Origin: Actinomycetota bacterium
Lineage (GTDB): Bacteria; Actinomycetota; Thermoleophilia; Gaiellales; Gaiellaceae
Length of the DNA stretch: 5,047 nucleotides
Assembly (NCBI GenBank): GCA_005883365.1
Contig: VAXA01000032.1
Location: 1-5,047 of the forward strand
Direction of reading: 5' to 3'
The translations under genes were made by a program, and so were the position numbers. The notes below the pieces were generated by a model. It worked only from the letters and a program-made list of their open reading frames with translations. It was not told the DNA's origin and did no database searches. Position 1 is the first letter of the stretch. The number at the start of each line of letters is the position of its first letter. Positions 1-5,047 of this stretch are shown piece by piece.

Positions 1-81
1 AGCACGTGGGCACGCCGCACCGTACAAACGTTGAGCGGCTCGTAACTCGCGTTCAAAACAAGAACGTGCTGCAACCTGACG

Positions 82-110
82 GAAAAGTAGCATCGGCCGA
101 AGCCGCTACT
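82..110 (-). terminator. Rho-independent terminator after the DUF4446 gene
   Basis: Read on the minus strand, AGTAG (110-106) pairs with CTACT (90-86), and CGGC (105-102) pairs with GCCG (97-94). The loop is TTCG (101-98), giving a c(UUCG)g tetraloop, the classic ultrastable type. Three bases (93-91) bulge on the 3' arm. The stem runs straight into TTTT (86-83), whose first T is also the last paired base, followed by CC. The 5' arm contains the tandem TAG TAG stop codons of the DUF4446 gene, so the end of translation and the terminator overlap. It would end the two-gene minus-strand transcript. The U-tract is short, so efficiency is uncertain. The hairpin itself is clear. Confidence 0.7.
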
Positions 111-588
111 ACTGCGACTTCATCGCCCGCTCGACGGCTTCCTGCTCCTCGGGCGAGAGCGAAATTGCGGCGCGGCCCTCGTCGAGCTCCTTGACGTAGA
201 TCCTCGCGTAGTCCCGCCCCTGGATTGCGCTCAGGACGACGCCGCTGCGCGAGGCGTCGAGCAATGCGACCGAGGCGGACTGGTGCCCGCCCGTGTTCTC
301 GTACGCGTCGTAGCGGACGACCGCGAGCCGGGACACGGTCGCGTCGACACGGCGTTCCACCCGTGCGAGCGCCGCCGCGACGTCGTCGATCGTCCGGTGG
401 ACCCCGTCGATCAGCCCCTGGAGTGAGACCGCAAAATCGAGGAGGTCGCTGCCGCCGCTCCCGAGAAGCGTGAGCTGCGCTGCGCGGACGCGGCGGAGCC
501 GCAAATGCAGCGCGAGGGCGATCGCGAGGCCGAGGACGGCGGCGGCCGCAGCCGCGATCGCGATCCAGCCGGCCACCGCAGAGCTCAA
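109..588 (-). CDS. DUF4446 family membrane-anchored protein
   Basis: Small protein of unknown biochemical function, 159 aa from the TTG at 588. Residues about 6-28 form one Ala/Leu-rich transmembrane helix, followed by a basic stretch (RLRRVR, 30-35) that suggests the C-terminal part is cytoplasmic. Residues about 50-88 look helical and possibly coiled-coil. The family core follows: RYDAYENTGGHQSASVALLD (92-111), GVVLSAIQGRD (116-126), an R-Y-K strand (129-133) and LSPEEQEAVERA (144-155). These match the DUF4446 pattern as I know it. The TTG start has a GGGCGGG stretch (601-595) six bases upstream. A GTG at 576 is the alternative and would remove four residues. It begins 3 nt after the TAG of the upstream gene, so the two are one operon. 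It ends in tandem TAG TAG codons inside a terminator stem. Family assignment is fairly secure; role is unknown. Confidence 0.85.
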   Translation of the reverse strand: MSSAVAGWIAIAAAAAAVLGLAIALALHLRLRRVRAAQLTLLGSGGSDLLDFAVSLQGLIDGVHRTIDDVAAALARVERRVDATVSRLAVVRYDAYENTGGHQSASVALLDASRSGVVLSAIQGRDYARIYVKELDEGRAAISLSPEEQEAVERAMKSQ

Positions 589-591
589 CGG

Positions 592-1755
592 CTACCCGCC
601 CGAGCCGAGGCTGAAGAAGACGGGATACGAGGCGCTGTTGTTGTCGAGCCGCTTCTCTCCCGGCACCTTCCCGATCTCGACGTGCACCCTTGCGTTCGCG
701 CCGAACGCCGACGTCGGCAGGTTGAGGTTCCCGAAGGAGACCGTCGTCGTGTGCTGGGCCAGGATCGACGGGACGATCTGCGTCTTCTTCAGCACCGCCT
801 TCCCGAAGACGGTCACCCTGAGCGAGACCGGGATCTTCACCTCCTGGAAGTTGCCGGAGTCGTTGAACGTCACCTTGAACGTGAGGTCCGCCGCGACGTC
901 CACCGTCTGGGGGGTGGACGGGTTGAGCGTGACGGTCTTGCTGCCCGTCACGGCCTCGGTGCTCACGAGCATGCTCCCGTGCAGGCCGCTCGGCGGCTTG
1001 CCGCCGGCGTTCGCCGCCTTCACGCGCTGGTAGACGGTCTCGAACGACGAAGCGGTGATCACCTCGGGGTTCGAGACGATCTGCGACGGCGGCGCGATCA
1101 CGCCCTTCACACCGACGCTCGTCAGTGTCTGCGTCGCCGGCAGGTGGAAGAGGTTGGCCCAGACGAGGTCGCTCGCGCTCAGGATCTGGGCCTGCGCGGC
1201 GAGCGAGTTCGCCACGTCCGTGTCGGTCTTCGAGCCCGCACGGGCGAGATCGTCGGCGAGGCCGGCCAGGCCGATCGCGCGCAGCTGGAAGGTGGCGAGC
1301 GCCTCCTGGTGCGCCGCCTGGAGCGGGCCGGGCGGCCGAAGGCGCAGCGCATCGTCGTAGTCCTGCTGCTGCTGCCGCGACCACAGTTCGAGCTTCGACT
1401 GGAGCCCGACGAGGGTCAGGTCCGCGGAGCCGAGCACGTTCACGAACGACGTGCCTGTCCGGGCCGAGCTCAGCGCGATCGGGCGCAGGTCGTTCATGTA
1501 CGACGCGTACTCGTCGTGCTTGCTCTTGCCCTGGCAGGAGCCGACCCAGAAGACGAGGCCGACAACGACCGCGATCGCGAGCGCCACGAACCCGGCGAGC
1601 CTCGCGAGCGCCACGGCTCCCGGCGGCGGCGGTGAGGGCCTCCGCGGACCGCCGGCGCGCCGCGGCCCGATCCGCCGGCGCGGCCTGCCCGGCGACTCGA
1701 GCGTCTCCGGCTCCTCGAAGAACTCGAGCTGCGTGTCGTCGTCGTGCGTGCTCAC
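592..1755 (-). CDS. Single-span membrane protein with CARDB-like C-terminal domain, function unknown
   Basis: I do not recognise the whole protein. From the GTG at 1755 it is 387 aa. Residues 1-20 are acidic (DDD at 5-7, EFFEEPETLE at 11-20). Residues 24-46 are Arg/Pro-rich. One hydrophobic helix spans about 48-71 and ends in VGSC (71-74), which loosely resembles a lipobox. Residues about 80-205 look mostly alpha-helical. Residues about 271-383 alternate in beta-strands with the feel of a CARDB/Ig-like sandwich: KTVTLNP, VDVAADLTFKVTFND, KIPVSLRVTVFG, and a final EKRLDNNSASYPVFF, where the DNN-xxx-Y close is typical of CARDB repeats. The inferred topology is a short cytoplasmic tail with a large extracellular domain. 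The frame stays open upstream to a GTG at 1848, but that would overlap the divergent kinase gene and add an unlikely leader. No good Shine-Dalgarno site precedes 1755. It is followed by the DUF4446 gene after 3 nt. A role in envelope signalling is inferred only from the neighbours. Confidence 0.8.
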   Translation of the reverse strand: MSTHDDDTQLEFFEEPETLESPGRPRRRIGPRRAGGPRRPSPPPPGAVALARLAGFVALAIAVVVGLVFWVGSCQGKSKHDEYASYMNDLRPIALSSARTGTSFVNVLGSADLTLVGLQSKLELWSRQQQQDYDDALRLRPPGPLQAAHQEALATFQLRAIGLAGLADDLARAGSKTDTDVANSLAAQAQILSASDLVWANLFHLPATQTLTSVGVKGVIAPPSQIVSNPEVITASSFETVYQRVKAANAGGKPPSGLHGSMLVSTEAVTGSKTVTLNPSTPQTVDVAADLTFKVTFNDSGNFQEVKIPVSLRVTVFGKAVLKKTQIVPSILAQHTTTVSFGNLNLPTSAFGANARVHVEIGKVPGEKRLDNNSASYPVFFSLGSGG

Positions 1756-1819
1756 TCGGGAGGCAAGCCTAACCGGGCCGGGAAGGACAGTCCGACGCGG
1801 TCGCCAATCTCCGCTAGGC
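1756..1819. promoter_or_regulatory. Divergent intergenic region, probable promoters for both operons
   Basis: These 64 bp are all that separates two divergent start codons, so both promoters probably lie here or extend into the coding regions. For the minus-strand gene, a TAGGCT -10-like element (1771-1766) lies 10 bases before the GTG, with a weak -35 match CGGACT (1794-1789) at 17-bp spacing. That would give a very short leader. For the kinase, CAATCT (1805-1810) sits 9 bases before the ATG, with no recognisable -35. Neither start has a Shine-Dalgarno site at normal spacing, which fits near-leaderless translation, common in actinobacteria. The location is firm by layout; the individual boxes are tentative. 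Confidence 0.4.
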
Positions 1820-3448
1820 ATGGGACAGGCCGCCGCCCCAGCGCTCACCGGCGCCGAGCTCGTGCTCGGCCGCTACCGGCCGCTGCGGCCGCTTGGCAGC
1901 GGGGGCTCCGGCTCGGTCTGGCTCGCCCGCGACGAGCGGACGGGTCTCGACGTCGCGCTCAAGATCGTCGCCCGTGAGGGCAAGGCAGCAGCACGGGCCG
2001 AGCGCGAGGCGAAGGCTGCCGCCCAGCTGCGCCATCCCGCCTGCCTGCGTGCCTATGGCTTCGGACGCGACCCGCGCCACGTCTACATCGCCTACGAGTT
2101 CGTCCCGGGTCGCACCTACCGCGAGGCGCTGCGCGCCGGCGAGCTGACGGAGGACGCGGCGATCGAGGCCTGCGCCCAGGTGTGCGAGGGCCTCGCCCAC
2201 GCGCACGCAGCCGGGATCCTGCACCGCGACGTCAAGCCGTCGAACGTCCTCCTGACGGAGGGTGACCGAGTCTCTGCGCGGGTGCTCGACTTCGGGCTCG
2301 CCCAGATGGCCGAGGCCGAGACGCTGACCGAGGCGGGGGACGTCCCGGGGACGCTCGCCTACATCTCGCCCGAGCGGCTGGTGGGCGGGGAGGCTACCCC
2401 GGCGGCGGACGTCTGGGCGGTCGGCGTGATGCTGTGGGAGGCGCTCGCGGGACGGCATCCGTTCTGGCGCGGCTCGATGCTCGAGACGGCGCGCGCGATC
2501 GAAGCCGGCGCGCGGCCTCTCGGCGAGTTTCGCCCCGACCTGCCGAAACGGCTCCTGCGCCTCGTCGACAGCGCGCTCTCGACCAACCCGGCGAGGCGAC
2601 CGTCGGCCCGGGAGCTCGCGGACGCGCTGCGCGGGGCCGGCTCGTCCACCTCCATCCCGCACCGGCCGGCACTCACCCTGCCGCCGCGCATCGACGCCGG
2701 GCACTCCGTCACCGCCCTGCTTGCGGCGATCCTCGCCGGCTGGACCGCCTCCGCCCTGCCCTTCTATCCGCACGGCTGGCCGTTCGGGCTCGCGGCGGCC
2801 GCGGCGGCGGCGACGTTCTTCCGTGAGCGCGCAGGCATCGCGCTCGCGCTCGCCGTGCCGGTGTTCCCGCTCGGGAACGTCTCGCTCGGGCTCGCACTTC
2901 TCTACGCCGCCCTCGCCGGCGGCTGGCTGCTCGTGACCTGGCGGGAGCCGCGCGCCGGGCTGCTCTTCGTGCTCGGCCCGCTGCTGGCCCCCGTCGCCGC
3001 GCTCGGCCTCCTCCCCCTCGCCACCGCACGCGTCCGCACGGCGCCTCTGCGTGCACTCACCGTCGTACTCGGGGTGCTGACCGCGGCGCTCGCCGCCGGG
3101 ATCCGCCACGTCGCCCTGCCCCTCGTCGGCGGGGCGGCACCGCTCGGCCTCGGCGTCGCCGGCGCCCGCGATCCCTTCGACGTCGCCGGCTCGCTCGCCC
3201 GCGCGGCCGGCGCGCAGCCATCGCTGCTGGTCGAGGCCTGCGCGCTCGCGCTCGTCGCGGTCGCCCTGCCGCAGGCGCGGGCCCGAGGCCGCTGGGCGGC
3301 GGCGGGGCTCGGTGCGGCGATGATCGTCCTCACCGTGGCGGCCGTCCCGAGCGCCGCCGCGATCCCGCTTCTCCTCTCGTCATGGGCGATCGCAGCGTTC
3401 ACAGCGCTTCGCGCCCCCGCGCTGGGGGTACGCTCAGCGACAACCTGA
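1820..3448 (+). CDS. Serine/threonine protein kinase with polytopic membrane C-terminal domain
   Basis: Hanks-type Ser/Thr kinase, 542 aa from the ATG at 1820, which places the kinase fold 16 residues in, as is usual. All catalytic elements are present: Gly-rich loop GSGGSG (26-31), VALK Lys48, probable helix-C Glu63, HRDVKPSN (135-142, catalytic Asp137, Asn142), DFG (157-159), activation-loop Thr168 and Thr170, GT (177-178), SPE (183-185) in place of APE, and Asp197 in the DVW motif. The kinase domain ends near 270. A short Ser/Thr-rich linker (271-295) follows. Residues about 296-530 then hold roughly eight to ten hydrophobic segments, with an apparent longer loop around 447-467. There are no PASTA repeats, so it is not a PknB-like muropeptide sensor. 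It should be an active membrane kinase whose multi-span part may sense, transport or anchor. Its stop overlaps the fhaA start (TGATG), making it first in the four-gene operon. Confidence 0.93.
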   Translation: MGQAAAPALTGAELVLGRYRPLRPLGSGGSGSVWLARDERTGLDVALKIVAREGKAAARAEREAKAAAQLRHPACLRAYGFGRDPRHVYIAYEFVPGRTYREALRAGELTEDAAIEACAQVCEGLAHAHAAGILHRDVKPSNVLLTEGDRVSARVLDFGLAQMAEAETLTEAGDVPGTLAYISPERLVGGEATPAADVWAVGVMLWEALAGRHPFWRGSMLETARAIEAGARPLGEFRPDLPKRLLRLVDSALSTNPARRPSARELADALRGAGSSTSIPHRPALTLPPRIDAGHSVTALLAAILAGWTASALPFYPHGWPFGLAAAAAAATFFRERAGIALALAVPVFPLGNVSLGLALLYAALAGGWLLVTWREPRAGLLFVLGPLLAPVAALGLLPLATARVRTAPLRALTVVLGVLTAALAAGIRHVALPLVGGAAPLGLGVAGARDPFDVAGSLARAAGAQPSLLVEACALALVAVALPQARARGRWAAAGLGAAMIVLTVAAVPSAAAIPLLLSSWAIAAFTALRAPALGVRSATT

Positions 3449-4218
3449 TGGTCCTGCGGGGAATCGAGCAACGGCTGGAGCGAGTCTTCGAGGGCGTTTT
3501 CGGCCGCGCCTTCCGCACCAACGTCCAACCGGTCGAGCTCGCGCGCAAGCTTGCGAAGGAGATGGACGAGCACCGCTCGACGTCGGTGACCCGCGTCTAC
3601 GTCCCGAACGAGTACACCATCTACCTCTCCCCAGGCGACCGCGAGCAGTTCGAGGGCTACGAGAACTCGCTCGTGTCGGAGCTCGAGGAATACCTCTCCG
3701 AGCACGCCTCGCGCGAGAACTACGCGCTGCTGACGCCGCCGCGGATCGTGTTCGAGACCGACGAGGATCTCAGCGTGGGAGAGTTCGGCATCGCGACCCG
3801 GATGGCGCAGTACGGGCGGCGCGGCGACGAGGAGGCAGAGGCCGTGGAGAGTCCGCCACCGGGGGCGACGATGGTCTACAAGCCGCGGACGCAGCCGACC
3901 GAGGCCGCCTCGCTCGCGGAGCTCGGCGTCGAGCGCGAGGTCGCCGTGCTCAGTTGGGCCGGCGAGCGGCGCGTGCTCGACCAGCGGCGCTCCGTCCTTG
4001 GGCGCTCACGAGACGCCGACGTCCAGATCGAGGACCCGAACGTATCCCGCCGCCACGCCGAGATCGTGCAGGAGGGCTCGACCTACTGGCTCGTCGACCT
4101 TGGCTCGACGAACGGCACGGAGGTGGACGGCCGTCGCGTGCAGCGCGCGCGGCTCGACGACGGCTCGCGCTTCACCATCGGCGAGACGACGGTCACCTTC
4201 TCGACCGAGCGGGAATAG
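3448..4218 (+). CDS. fhaA: FhaA-type protein: DUF3662 domain plus FHA domain
   Basis: Cytoplasmic phosphothreonine-binding adaptor, 256 aa. Residues 1-115 are the DUF3662 (FhaA N-terminal) domain: IEQRLERVFEGVFGRAF (6-22), VQPVELARKLAKEMD (26-40), then the beta-rich VYVPNEYTIYLSPGD (50-64). A charged, Pro-containing linker (116-162) follows. The FHA domain is about 165-252, with the phosphopeptide-binding signatures GR (185-186), SRRH (200-203) and GSTNGT (219-224). In Mycobacterium, FhaA is a substrate of the Ser/Thr kinases and acts in peptidoglycan synthesis and polar growth. That role is carried over by homology. It is about half the length of mycobacterial FhaA because the linker is short. 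The ATG at 3448 shares one base with the kinase stop (TGATG), and no Shine-Dalgarno site lies at normal distance, so translation is probably coupled. An in-frame ATG at 3382 is less likely because its extra 22 residues do not belong to the family's N-terminus. Confidence 0.93.
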   Translation: MVLRGIEQRLERVFEGVFGRAFRTNVQPVELARKLAKEMDEHRSTSVTRVYVPNEYTIYLSPGDREQFEGYENSLVSELEEYLSEHASRENYALLTPPRIVFETDEDLSVGEFGIATRMAQYGRRGDEEAEAVESPPPGATMVYKPRTQPTEAASLAELGVEREVAVLSWAGERRVLDQRRSVLGRSRDADVQIEDPNVSRRHAEIVQEGSTYWLVDLGSTNGTEVDGRRVQRARLDDGSRFTIGETTVTFSTERE

Positions 4219-4220
4219 GA
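4217..4220 (+). promoter_or_regulatory. Ribosome binding site that selects the fhaB start
   Basis: AGGA overlaps the fhaA TAG stop. It stands 5 bases before the GTG at 4226 and 11 before the ATG at 4232, which favours the GTG as the start of fhaB. The match is short. Confidence 0.5.
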
Positions 4221-4225
4221 ACGCC

Positions 4226-4726
4226 GTGGCGATGGTTGCCTCTACCTCGGTTGCGGAGGCGCTCCTCGCGCTCAAGATCGCGTTCCTCGTCCTCCTCTAT
4301 CTCTTCGTCGTGCGCGTCATCCGCTCGGCGGGACGGGAGCGCCAGGCACCGAGCCAGGACAGCATGATCCTCACGCCGGCGGCGGCCGCGGCGGCAGGCC
4401 TCCGCCGCTCAGGCTCCACACGCAGGTCGGTGCGGCTCGTCGTCCAGCGCAGCCCGAGCCTCGCGGAGGGAGACGAGTTCCAGCTCAACTCGGCGCCCGT
4501 GACCGTGGGCCGAGGCGGGCAGAACGACCTCGTGCTCAGCGGCGACGAGTTCGCGTCGGCCCGGCACGCCCGGATCGAGGTGCGCGGCGACGGCGTCTGG
4601 GTGCAGGACCTCGACTCGACGAACGGCACGTACGTCAACGGGGCGCGGGTTGCGGGGGCGCAGCGGCTGGGCGCGGGCGACGTCCTCCGCGTCGGCGAGA
4701 CCGACCTCCTGATCGAGGAGGACTGA
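4226..4726 (+). CDS. fhaB: FhaB-type membrane-anchored FHA domain protein
   Basis: Phosphothreonine reader tethered to the membrane, 166 aa from the GTG at 4226 (ATG at 4232 is possible and removes two residues). One hydrophobic helix covers about 10-32 (ALLALKIAFLVLLYLFVVRV at 12-31), followed by a basic cytoplasmic stretch. A low-complexity linker (40-70) contains an Ala run (52-57) and RRSGSTRRS (60-68). The FHA domain fills about 70-165, with GR (95-96), the conserved Ser-x-Arg-His (111-114) and DSTNGT (130-135). An N-terminal span followed by one C-terminal FHA domain is the FhaB/FipA layout. Mycobacterial FhaB works in cell division and wall synthesis, and that role is inferred here. 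It lies 7 nt after fhaA and 1 nt before the PP2C gene. It shares a 16-bp identity with fhaA (4104-4119 and 4615-4630) over the codons for the STNGT motif. Confidence 0.9.
   Translation: MAMVASTSVAEALLALKIAFLVLLYLFVVRVIRSAGRERQAPSQDSMILTPAAAAAAGLRRSGSTRRSVRLVVQRSPSLAEGDEFQLNSAPVTVGRGGQNDLVLSGDEFASARHARIEVRGDGVWVQDLDSTNGTYVNGARVAGAQRLGAGDVLRVGETDLLIEED
4716..4721 (+). promoter_or_regulatory. Strong ribosome binding site for the PP2C gene
   Basis: AGGAGG, a perfect anti-Shine-Dalgarno match, ends 6 bases before the GTG at 4728 and lies inside the last codons of fhaB. It is the best ribosome binding site in the window and supports the GTG as the true start. It also shows that the phosphatase reading frame is set up for efficient translation despite its internal stop codon. 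Confidence 0.75.
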
Positions 4727-4727
4727 C

Positions 4728-5047
4728 GTGCCCGTAGCCGCATACGCAGTGGCGAGCGACACGGGCCGCAGGCGCCTCCGCAACGAGGACAACTACGTCG
4801 TGGCGCCGCCGCTCTTCGCCGTCGCCGACGGCATGGGCGGCGCGCAGGCCGGCGAGGTCGCATCGCGGCTCGCCGCCTCCGCCCTCGAGGGCGGCGACTC
4901 AGACCGCCTGCAAGGGCTCGAGCGGCTCGACGCGCTCATCCAGGAGGCCAACCGGCGCATCTACGACCGCGCAACCACCGACCCCTAGGCCTCCGGCATG
5001 GGCACGACGATGACGGTCGCACTCGTCGAGGGGATGACCGTCGCCAT
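4728..5047 (+). CDS. PP2C-family (PstP-like) Ser/Thr phosphatase, N-terminal part, interrupted by in-frame TAG; runs off the window
   Basis: Metal-dependent phosphatase expected to reverse the neighbouring kinase. Residues 1-86 from the GTG at 4728 show the PP2C N-terminus: SDTGRRRLRNEDNY (10-23), then FAVADGMGG (30-38) with metal-binding Asp34, AGEVAS (41-46) and the helix QEANRRIYDRAT (72-83). Codon 87 (4986-4988) is TAG. Without any frame change, the sequence after it reads ASGMGTTMTVALVEGMTVA to the window edge, which is the next conserved PP2C block (GMGTT at 90-94). The true gene therefore extends past the stop and past 5047. It may be a pseudogene, a sequencing or assembly error, or a readthrough gene; see the separate entry. 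A strict reading ends the ORF at 4988 (86 aa), which would lack most catalytic residues. It follows the fhaB stop by 1 nt with a strong ribosome binding site. Confidence 0.85.
4986..4988 (+). other. In-frame TAG inside the PP2C coding sequence
   Basis: The codons read D-P-TAG-A-S-G-M-G-T-T. PP2C relatives have one or a few variable residues between the DP and GMGTT, so the stop falls in a loop where a sense codon is expected. CAG (Gln) would need one C-to-T transition to become TAG. Three other genes in the window end in TAG (594-592, 111-109 in tandem with 108-106, and 4216-4218), so TAG appears to be a normal stop here. Confidence 0.85.

Noticed and set aside
48..68. Hairpin with a 7-base loop (5-bp CGTTC/GAACG core, extendable to 7 bp with a G-T pair), considered as a tRNA anticodon arm or terminator
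   Set aside because: On the minus strand the loop reads TTGTTTT, but no acceptor stem, D-arm or GTTCGA T-arm surrounds it, and there is no T-tract after it. It is probably chance.
53..1384. Long open minus-strand frame (443 codons) across both minus-strand genes
   Set aside because: It is Arg/Pro/Gly-rich with no domain pattern and overlaps two well-supported genes in another frame on the same strand. This is typical of GC-rich DNA, where stop codons are rare.
1451..1819. In-frame upstream extension of the kinase
   Set aside because: It would add 123 residues of unstructured Arg/Ser/Pro-rich sequence and overlap the divergent gene. Kinases of this family usually begin shortly before the Gly-rich loop, as from 1820.
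1814..3109. Long open minus-strand frame (431 codons) opposite the kinase
   Set aside because: Composition is Arg/Gly/Glu-rich and meaningless as a protein. The plus strand here encodes an unmistakable kinase.
4104..4630. 16-bp direct repeat in fhaA (4104-4119) and fhaB (4615-4630)
   Set aside because: It encodes the same conserved STNGT residues of the two FHA domains in the same codon preference. It reflects shared domain and codon use, not a mobile or regulatory repeat.
4728..5047. A frameshift as the cause of the PP2C interruption
   Set aside because: The conserved residues after the TAG are in the same frame as those before it, so no insertion or deletion is needed. It is a pure nonsense codon.
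1..5047. CRISPR array, insertion sequence, rRNA, phage or defence genes
   Set aside because: No regularly spaced repeats, terminal inverted repeats, transposase motifs or RNA gene signatures are visible. The window is almost wholly filled by the six genes listed.

Overview
The window is GC-rich throughout and carries a Ser/Thr phosphosignalling locus of actinobacterial type. A kinase, a DUF3662-FHA protein (FhaA type), a membrane-anchored FHA protein (FhaB type) and a PP2C phosphatase lie head to tail. The kinase and the gene order differ from the mycobacterial fhaA-fhaB-pstP-rodA-pbpA-pknA-pknB cluster. With GTG and TTG starts, few Shine-Dalgarno sites and a DUF4446 neighbour, this fits a deep-branching member of Actinomycetota, perhaps Thermoleophilia. 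That lineage is inferred from gene content and style only.

Layout: positions 1-81 hold no gene I can support. A rho-independent terminator (about 82-110) closes a minus-strand pair: a DUF4446 protein (109-588) and, 3 nt upstream of it, a single-span membrane protein with a CARDB-like beta-sandwich at its C-terminus (592-1755). A 64-bp gap (1756-1819) separates this pair from the divergent plus-strand operon: kinase with a polytopic membrane C-terminus (1820-3448), fhaA (3448-4218), fhaB (4226-4726) and PP2C phosphatase (4728 to beyond 5047). The plus-strand genes are separated by -1, 7 and 1 nt, so they are almost certainly one transcript with coupled translation.

Working together (inference from families): the kinase writes phosphothreonine, the two FHA domains read it, and the PP2C enzyme erases it. 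In related actinobacteria this circuit controls cell-wall growth and division, and rodA/ftsW and pbp genes would be the first thing to look for downstream. The divergent pair, one member of which has an acidic, Thr-containing cytoplasmic tail, is a candidate target or partner.

Most notable points: (i) the PP2C reading frame is interrupted by an in-frame TAG, and the conserved GMGTT motif continues in the same frame immediately after it, one base change away from a CAG codon; (ii) the kinase has about eight to ten hydrophobic segments instead of one span plus PASTA domains; (iii) the divergent membrane protein of unknown function may belong to the circuit.
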